From contig CM066307.1 of the NCBI GenBank assembly GCA_033807695.1, positions 2,356,001-2,420,000 of the forward strand: DNA of 64,000 bases, written 5' to 3'. This document shows positions 56,374 to 64,000 of the stretch, in pieces. The notes beneath the pieces are model-generated. The model did not search any database and was not told the origin of the DNA. It was given only the letters and a program-made list of their open reading frames with translations. The stretch comes from Daedaleopsis sinensis. Taxonomy: Eukaryota > Basidiomycota > Agaricomycetes > Polyporales > Polyporaceae. A program made the translations under genes and the position numbers. How positions within the stretch are numbered: position 1 is the stretch's first letter; every line of letters begins with the position of its first letter.

Positions 56374-57854
56374 CTAGTCATCTGAATCTGCCAGCCCTGA
56401 GAGATCTACATCAGGGAGTGATTCGTCGAACGGATTCCATGCGTTGAAAGGGGTGCCAAGAACGTGAGTCCAGTTTTTCATTTCTTCCTTGAGCTCGGTG
56501 AGCTTTCGGGAAGAAAGGCGACGTGCAGCTTGGGTACAGTGGAACGCCTTCAACTTGAAATCAATCGCACTATATGCCGTCTCGTGTGAACCTTCCGCGC
56601 CGCTAGGATGTATCGCTCTGATGATTTCTGGTCTGCCGCTTTCATTGTACCAGATTTTGCGAAGGCACCACAGCATCCCAGCATGGTACACCTAGCAGCG
56701 ATATCAATATGTCAATTCCATATAGGTGGGCCCATGGATATTGGTAGCGTACCGCGGCAGCCGACAGGCCAATGGCTCCAAAAGGTTCGTCTTCCGCACA
56801 CAAACCTATCTTCGGGACAGGAACTGCGCCTTCGATCCTTCGGCAATGCCGAGATAGTGGATAAAGAACCAAGGGAGATTGAAACAGCCCCTATAATGGC
56901 CTTTTCAGATTCACGTACTAGTATTGGGAACATGGCCACTGGCCAGGTCGTATGTGAGGTACGCACTGTTGGTTTATCGTCAAAAGGACTCGCATAAAGG
57001 ATGCGTCCTTCCTTGATCGCGTTAACGCAAAACCCGCGACGACAATCCATGTCAGAGTATTCGTCCGGATACGCCTTGAAGAATGAATCAAGCATTCGGA
57101 GCGCTGCAGTGCTGAATTCGAGAACCCAGTCGTGAACGGTGCTCATTGCCTCCGGAATCCAGGTTGTAAGCGGGCACCCAACGTGAGAATCATTGTAACT
57201 CACCTTGTTGTACACCTCATCGCCGCGACACACCCTCCATTTGATGCGATCGCCATAGACTACATTCCAAATCTCTTGCAGTTCTTCAACGATCTGAGGC
57301 GGTACATGCAGCATGTTCGACCTCAACCATAAGCAGGGATCGGCACAGGTACCCAGGTATTTCAGGAGTGTCGGAACGAATCGCGTCCTCCACTCAGTCC
57401 CTTCCACAGCTGCACGAAAGCGGGTATCTGACCCGACAGTGACCGGCATCACTGGCACGCCGTGCTCGAAGACAAAAACCTATGCGTTGCGATCATGAAG
57501 TCACGGCGGTAAGCTTCAAGTTGTCTCACTTGATTAACGACCATTGTAACTCACTTTCAGACTCGGCCTTCGCAGAATGCTCCGCAAAGCCACTGTTTCT
57601 CCTTTGTTCGTTTCCGTACCTCGAGCTGGAGCAGCTGACATCTAAGTAAATAGTCATAGTTACACCATCGTAAGTTGGAGATCACCTTCGCGGTTCGCAC
57701 AATCTGTAGACTGTATACTCACAATGAAGCTCGCGAAGCGTACCTTCGACTTCATGTGATCGGAGTTGCTAACACTGGCAGCGGCATCGCCGATCGAAGA
57801 GGTCGCTTGCGCACCGCCAATAGGACGAATCGAATCAGAGAGAAACTTCTTCAC
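56374..57854 (-). pseudogene. DUF6532-like gene, probably decayed
   Basis: The main exon (57458 downward) reads FRAAVEGTEWRTRFVPTLLK, YLGTCADPCLWL, ELQEIWNVVYGDRI, VHDWVLEFSTAALRMLDSFF, RRGFCVNAIKEGRILYASPF and W-P-V-A-M-F. In a different frame the expected continuation appears: FGAIGLSAAAVRYQYPWAHL. A last exon (56691-56374) has MLWCLRKIWYNESG, RRLSSRKLTELKEEM and an acidic end. A likely N-terminal exon at 57854-57760 reads KKFLSDSIRPIGG and MKSKVRFASFI. The order fits DUF6532 proteins of Agaricomycetes, of unknown function and often near transposons. The switch of frame after the W-P-V-A-M-F part has no clear intron, so I call it decayed, though an unusual splice could rescue it. Confidence 0.55.
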
Positions 57855-59339
57855 AACGGATTCAAAGACTTGTGAGTACTCACTGGTACTACCAGTGGTA
57901 GATTCGCTTTCAAGTTCTTCAAGACCAACTACAGGCTCAACGTGGAGTCGGGCCTCGATCTTGCACCGCTCTACCGTTATGAAGGCTGAGTGTTATGTGA
58001 CGGCAAGCAGCATTAGTACACTCACTAGTAGTTCGCGGAGGTGCGTCCGAGGTTTCAGCAGGCAGAGAGATTTGCCGGTTCCGCTTTGCTCTCAGGCTGG
58101 ACTTCTCGCTGTCTTTCACTGGCAGAACCTCGATATCCAACTTCTGCCCGGCGCGTTTCATTGTCGAGAGGGGTGGTAATGGTCCGCAGGCAGGGTAGCA
58201 AGTCGAAAATGCGTCGTGATGATATAGGTAGTGGAGGACTTACTACGACTCGTACGCGGCGTTGACTCGGACGGTATATATTGCCTGCCAGTGGCCGCCG
58301 CTTAGCGCTTAGTAGTAGTCCCTTGAAATGCTCCATTTCGACTCGGCGAGTGCGTGGCAAGACGACGTCAGTGCGGAGATTACTCCTCCGCAACATGTGC
58401 TTGCTTGAAGAAGTTCACTGGCATTGTCGGCATGCTAGACTCGGATCCCAGGCAGTTCTCAACTCTCCGGTCCTGTCGAAGTGGCAAGCTGCCAATTGCT
58501 TGGACTCCGAATTGAAGCCTATTCTGAAGCTTGAGAATTTTATCATAGCCTGTCACGGCCATGTCAAGTTGGAGCTTGAAGCGCTGAGCGCTGCTGGCAA
58601 TCCGAACGGTGAGCAAGTTCAAGTTGACTCGAAAGCGCGATGCTATTAGACTCGGACTCGGATGTGCCATGTCAGTTCCTGGGCCGCTTGGCCTACCTAC
58701 AGGGCTTTAAGTTGCGTCGGACCTGCGAGATTAAGATCCGGGAACCAACCCTTCGGATCTATATCGCAAGGTTGTCGCAAGGTCTCGAGCTGTGGCCCGA
58801 TATGTAGGTCACCGTGACTGACCCTCGCGCGTGCTGCCCCACTTCAACGTGGACGGTATGGGGCTTGCCAGTGGAGACCTGCAGCCTGCATAGTAGTTCG
58901 GTACACGCGAGCAACATGCCTCCGACTCCGCACCGCGGGAACCTCCGTCCCGCGAGTCGTCAGCCTCAAGCTCCGGGAGTCGCAAGGCTGGCCACACTGG
59001 CAGTGCAATTGAGTAATCACCTTGCGTTCTTGTTCAAGTTATTTCCTGACTCGGATACGTACTGTATACTATACGGGATCCTCGTGTCGCCACCATGCCG
59101 AAAATGTACTACAGTCAGTGCGCGCTCCGCCCACCTGGAAGTACTAGTAGTAGGGGCTGCCCGAGCTGCGAAGGACACTACTAGCCGGACATGCGAGTAC
59201 TAGTAGGTTCTCAAAGAGCTCTGGGGCCACATCACGCCTATTGTTGTGCGGGCCCGGCTTGGTCACGCCGAATGTTATACTTGTAATAGACCGACAGTGG
59301 CCACCTTGGCTGCAGGAAAAAATGAACATGTTGCTTGGA
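57855..59339. other. No supported gene
   Basis: Short unsupported frames only. It may include the left end of the transposon that carries the gene at 59340-63974, but I found no matching inverted repeat inside the window; the partner end should lie beyond 64000. Confidence 0.4.
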
Positions 59340-62300
59340 TTAGAATCCCGGGTACTGAGAGTCCTCTAGGTCCTCGTCTGGATTATACTCCGTGATCTCG
59401 ACATCTTCCTCATCTTCTTCCTCTTCGGAACTATCGGACAACATTTCGATGTCATCTTCAGCTAGAGAGTCAATGTCTAGTCGGATATCGTAATCAGCTA
59501 ATCACTTCGGAAAGGAAACCATGACTCACTGTGACCCTCCGAGAATGTACGATCATCCGTAACCTCGAAGTCACTCTCTTGCAAGATAATCGCCGCTACA
59601 TTGGGTGTAACGGCTTGTGGAGCCATCCCATGAGCTTGAGTGTGTCCCACTCCCATCCCCCAATGGTATCGCATGAGGATATCTCGGTCTGCGAAGCTAT
59701 AATGTACCCACATGAGCATCAGCTTCCGTCTTGGCATGGCAAGCGTAGTGAGCGTGATAAGGAGACTCACCAGTTGACGGAATATTTCTTGTAATCATCC
59801 TTGTCCCTAGCACATCCCGACAAACCATGTTCGCCTTCTGCATGGCTTCTTCCTGTACTCCACGAAGGAATGACATGACACGCTCGCAGTATGTCGGCTG
59901 GATCGACGAAGCCGAAGGCGGCATCCGAATACATTGGTTCGAAGTTGATCTCGGGGAGCTCAGATTTGGCCCACGATGCATTTCCGCAACGAAGAATCTT
60001 GTACCACCTCACCCATAAGAAGTCGACACGGCGTGCGTTGCAGTCTGACGATCCTGGGCCGTTATAAATGACGTTCGCGTGATAAGCACCTAGTACCCGG
60101 GCATAGAGGAACCGCCCATTGCCTTCGGAGTCATGAGCGGGAATGGTACGGTCGAGCATCATGACATTGCAATGCGCGGTTCCTGGGTTGATGATGTCTC
60201 GAGCACGGCGCACGTCGTACGTAGTGTAGTTCAGCCAAACCTTTAGGTGATGAGTGTCGTAGATCACAAGTGAGATCTCGAACTTGCCAATGCTCACCCG
60301 TTTGTGAAGATAGATACGATCGTTCTTGATGTAGACATAGTCTTGTAGCACCGTTGCGTCATCTTCAGTATCATCCGCTGTCAGAATGTCGTCATCTCCG
60401 CCCTCGGCCGCCTCACGTCTCATCAAAGACCTGACCCTCGGGGCAAGATGCGTGCGAAGCTTCAAGACAAAGTCCTGTTGGTGCGTTGGATGAGCACATT
60501 GTACAAGGGATATCACATGATAACTCGAAGTACCGATAGGGCTGGGTCGCCCGAGTTAGCAGAGAGGAAAGTCGGCAAATGAACCACGTTGTTCTCCGTC
60601 TTCCCTATGTTGTAATGTAACGATACGTCGTCGGGCATTGGGTCGGGTTTGATGAGGTGCTCTGTTTTCCGAGCCAGTGTTGTGCGATGCCGAGTGGATA
60701 GTGCATGCACCCCCACTGTAGGTGGCAATCGGCCGTAGATGACGTTGATCATCCGTTGCCTGTGTTCGATACTGGACAATGCCTTCTGGATGTTCTTGCC
60801 ACTCGTACGTTTGTATTGCCCTTTTGGCTCACGATGCCGGATCTCGGAGCCCTGTCGCACATTCGCGTAAGTAATCAGGCGCACTCTGGGAGAGAGAATA
60901 GGAGACTCCCAGATTCCGTCGAGTACGAGTCTGTTGTTCCCAATGTTCGAATGGACTGGGCATAGTCACCCAGAGCGTGCAGCTTGTAGGTGTCGAGATT
61001 CAGCGTCTTCGGGCGCCTTGTTGTCATGTTCGGCAGTGCAGATTCAGACGCAGCTCCTGTTGTGAGCTTCGCGGTCTTTTCGAAACGCCGTTTGCGTTTT
61101 GCTACTTCTGTCTTGAGCTCGACCGTACTGTATGCTTGACATGTCGTAGCTTTGAAGTTCCTGAGACGTCGTCCTAATAAAATGGTGATATCGTCAAGCA
61201 GAGCAAGAGAATCATCGGTATGCAGCTGAAGACCAGCTATCCCGTGCCAGTAGGCGAGGGTGAACAGTAGCCTCATCAGGCGGTCATTGTGGGGATTCGG
61301 AAGAAGGCCATCGAATAGAGGTATTGCACACTGTGTATGGTGGTAAATGAACAAAGGTACATGGCGGCAGTGATTATAAAGGAACCCGAATGTTGCGTAC
61401 CTTCAGAAGTTCCGCATACTCGTGAGCTGTCATTTTTGACAACTCAGAACGGTTGCTATATATTCTGCGGATCGTGTCACGCCCGAACGGCGGAAGCAAT
61501 CGGCAACTAGATTCAGGGCTCAGTCAACAATTCTGGATTGCGAGTAGGGTCAAGTGATCACTCACCGTCGATCGAATTCGTCTTTCAACTTCTCATCCTG
61601 GGCATCCAGGATGCGCAGCAGATGTACGAGTAAGCTCTTCCAAACGCCGAGCTCTACTTCATGTAGCATGTCCACGGGAAGTGCACGGAAGATATCGAAG
61701 GAAGTTGCCCCCAATCGCTTCGAAAACGCGTTCTGTGCAATTGATAAATACTACGATCCCGGAATGTCGGAGGCAAGCGAACATACCATTGTTGGAACAA
61801 GGGATTGCGCGGATAGTAAGTCCTCCACCTTCTTGCTATTGACTGCGTACATTTGATTATAGATCAAGTCACGCGCGGAGTCAACAGCTGCTCGTCGTTC
61901 AACGTTATCGACGCGTGGTATGGTTCTCCTGTCAGTGCGATCTTGAACAGTCCCAAGAAGACTCAGGCGGTCTAACGGTATAAGGCACCGAGGGCACGGG
62001 CAACGACCTAGATTGCGTATGCTGGCGATCAGCACCCTGTCGCAAATCAACGTCAGTTACATTTTTAAGCCCGATATCGAGAACATACTTCTCCGGATAG
62101 TCGGCAGAATAACTGAATATTCGAGGATAGAACCGCCTCGACACTCCATCATAACAACGAATGACGAACCCATGTTCGTATGCGTGAACGAAGTCGTCGT
62201 CGAGTAGGACCTCCCATTGGACGTGGAAAAGCTCACGATGGCAATGGGTAGCTAAGGAGTCAGTGAATTTCGTATCGGGGCCTAATTCACTTTTGAGTAT

Positions 62301-63974
62301 ATCCTTGAATTTCGATGGCAGCTACAGCACAACATTCAGACATGTGCCAAGAGGATGAAGTCAAGCTTGAAGCACACTCACCGATCCGAAGTAGGCGATG
62401 TGATCGAAAGCATGGGTAGATAGCTCAGCACGTCTGTACTTGGACTCGTTACCGAAGGCCATGTACAACGGCCAAAGTTTATCATGCCCGTAATCAGAGA
62501 GGTGAGTCTGGTCAGATGCGAACATAAGGGCGACGATAACCCGGGGGAGATTGCACCCCGGTTCGCGAGGAGACCGCTGTAGTTCTTCATGCGCGTCGAT
62601 AAAAGCTTGGGATGTATATGCCTCTCCGTACACCCTGTTGGGCCGAGAAGAATCGCCGGATTGCCAGAAGAGTCGGTGAGGTTCAAGATGGAAATGAGAA
62701 AAGCCGTCGGGATCGGTAAGTCGGGCACGAATGACCGATAAGATTTTGCGATGCCAGAGAGAGGTAGCGTCGAATGTGTGAACACCAGAGCTTGCAGTAC
62801 GTTTGTGTAGGGGAACAGACAATGTGATAGGCTTCTCGTACCATTCGTCCACCTCTGCGTCGACGCTGGTGACATCTTCTGTTGCCAGCCTCCGATTGAT
62901 CCCTCTCCATCTCACCCCTTTCAACTCCGCTTGGTCGAACCCTGAATCGAGGAGTATCTCCATAAGCTCCTGGAAGCTAGACTCCGACTTCGTGGCCGAG
63001 CCTTCCCAGTACCACTTTCCAAGACGAAAAGAGGTCCAATTTGGGTACGGGTAGTAAGGATTGCTAGGGGCCTGAAATTGCGACGACGACACATTGTGAG
63101 GGATGAATGAGATACGGCCGGGATTATGGTCGGGAGGAGCTGCAGAGAAGTACTCGCGGTAGAGACCGAATATGTCGCATGTAATTGGGGGCCCGGGGAT
63201 AGGGGATTCTTGGATTGACTGCGAGTTCGGACTCGTTTCACATCCGGCAAGGTTTGACCCATTGGCTGTGCAAGTCGACTCAGGAAGTTCATTGGCGACT
63301 GGAGTCACCGTAGCATCCGTGGTCGACGCTGAGGGTTCAGTAGGGTGTTCCGAAACAGAGGGTACACCGAGAGGAGGATCCAACGTGGATGTCTGCGACT
63401 GATTATGATCATGCAGCATGACAATGCGCCGTCTTTTCGACAATGGTCTCTCCGTTTCCTCTGAACGGTTCTCCACGAAACGTTTGGGAATAGTAGCTCG
63501 TGTGCGTCGCGGACGTTCAACTCGATTGGATCCATCAGGCGTGCCTGCCACTGGGAGGTGTCCTGACTCGAGGTTAGACTCGACTGCAAGCGGGAGCGAA
63601 TGTGAGCTAGACGCAGTGGAGGTACTATCGTCACGGCGAGCCTCTATCGGCAGAGGAAGAGCATCAGTCGTAGATTGGGAAGGGGAGGTCAAGGGAGCCT
63701 CAGCGGAGTGATCCTCTGAAGCCGTCGTGGCTTGAAACTCGTCTCGCCGCCGCTTCGCGAACTTGCTGATATCGCAGAGTGCCTGATCCAACGTGCGTTT
63801 CACCTTCGCGCAAACACGTTGGTGAGTGGTAAGGGCATTACTCGTAGTGAATGTCCGATAACAAGATGCGCAGGCGTGAGCATGAGTCGTGGCGATGATG
63901 GGGATGGGTGGTGCTTCGAATATGGAGGAGTCTAAGTCCTCGGCCGGGCTGTTGTGATCGGGATGATTCGACAT
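59340..63974 (-). CDS. Plavaka-type (CMC) transposase, apparently complete
   Basis: The start at 63974 gives MSNHPDHNSPAEDLDSS followed by a C2H2-like finger, CASCYRTFTTSNALTTHQRVC in outline (Cys-x2-Cys, then His-x4-Cys). A 350-residue Ser/Thr/Pro-rich region follows. The core has the order I know from Plavaka transposases: SNPYYPYPNWTSFRLGKWYW, RVYGEAYTSQAFIDAHEEL, LPRVIVALMFASDQTHLSDY, HIAYFGS, HCHRELFHVQWEVLLDDDFV, RRFYPRIFSYSADYPEK, RCPCPRCL, FDIFRALPVDMLHEVELGVW, ARVLGAYHANVIYNGPG, DFLWVRWYK, FGFVDPADILRACHVIPSW and YHWGMGVGH. The C-terminus is acidic (DDIEMLSDSSEEEEDEED) and stops at 59340. The introns I checked keep phase and I found no internal stop. It should cut and paste its own element, whose right part lies outside the window. 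It is a different CMC family from the Tnp2 gene at 23028. Confidence 0.8.
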
Positions 63975-64000
63975 GTCACCGCGATTCTAGAAGTTCAGTG

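Overview
This window is fungal nuclear DNA, most likely from an agaricomycete (mushroom-forming basidiomycete). The genes are split by many short GT-AG introns of about 45-115 bases. The recognisable families are ones I know as common in Agaricomycetes: Tnp2-type and Plavaka-type CMC transposases, DUF6534, DUF6532 and DUF6314-like proteins, a basidiomycete-type Argonaute and a SHPRH-like helicase. Family calls come from memory of sequence patterns; no search was run.

Region 1 (1060-29452) is the main find. It is a single 28.4 kb unit bounded by inverted repeats of about 2,070 bases that look identical wherever I compared them. The repeats start with CACGGCGGGC and are flanked on both sides by the trinucleotide AGA. 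A CAC terminus, a 3-base duplication and a Tnp2-type transposase near the right end (23028-26876) together fit a giant CMC (CACTA-like) DNA transposon. Inside it are eleven more spliced genes whose reading frames close across the introns I checked. They are an acidic-tailed protein, a proline-rich protein, a SUN-domain membrane protein, a Ser/Ala-rich protein with a Cys motif, an 811-residue protein ending in a J-domain-like HPDRWRARG motif, a small membrane protein, a WD40 protein with a C-terminal membrane anchor, two further tail-anchored-looking proteins, a membrane coiled-coil-like protein and an LRR-like protein. Six of the eleven have a predicted membrane segment, one of them a nuclear-envelope family (SUN). 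The left-half genes read leftward and, apart from the WD40 gene, the right-half genes read rightward. The inner part of each terminal repeat is an array of about twelve degenerate units of 74-125 bases, a plausible transposase-binding array.

Region 2 (29.5-41.6 kb) is mostly gene-poor. It holds a truncated DUF6534-like gene at 31.7-32.3 kb. At 33.4-36.2 kb is a mosaic of broken gene pieces: Argonaute N-terminal, Mid and PIWI parts, one Argonaute piece in reverse orientation, a SHPRH-like piece where the PAZ region should be, and a DUF6314-like piece.

Region 3 (41.6-51.7 kb) has two nearly identical 1-kb direct repeats exactly 8,761 bases apart. Between them is a decayed LINE-type retrotransposon with CCHC knuckles and an endonuclease but no reverse transcriptase.

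Region 4 (52-64 kb) has two small spliced genes of unknown function, an RFC1-like BRCT fragment, a decayed DUF6532-like gene and, at the right edge, an apparently complete Plavaka-type transposase on the minus strand. The whole window reads as a transposon-rich compartment.
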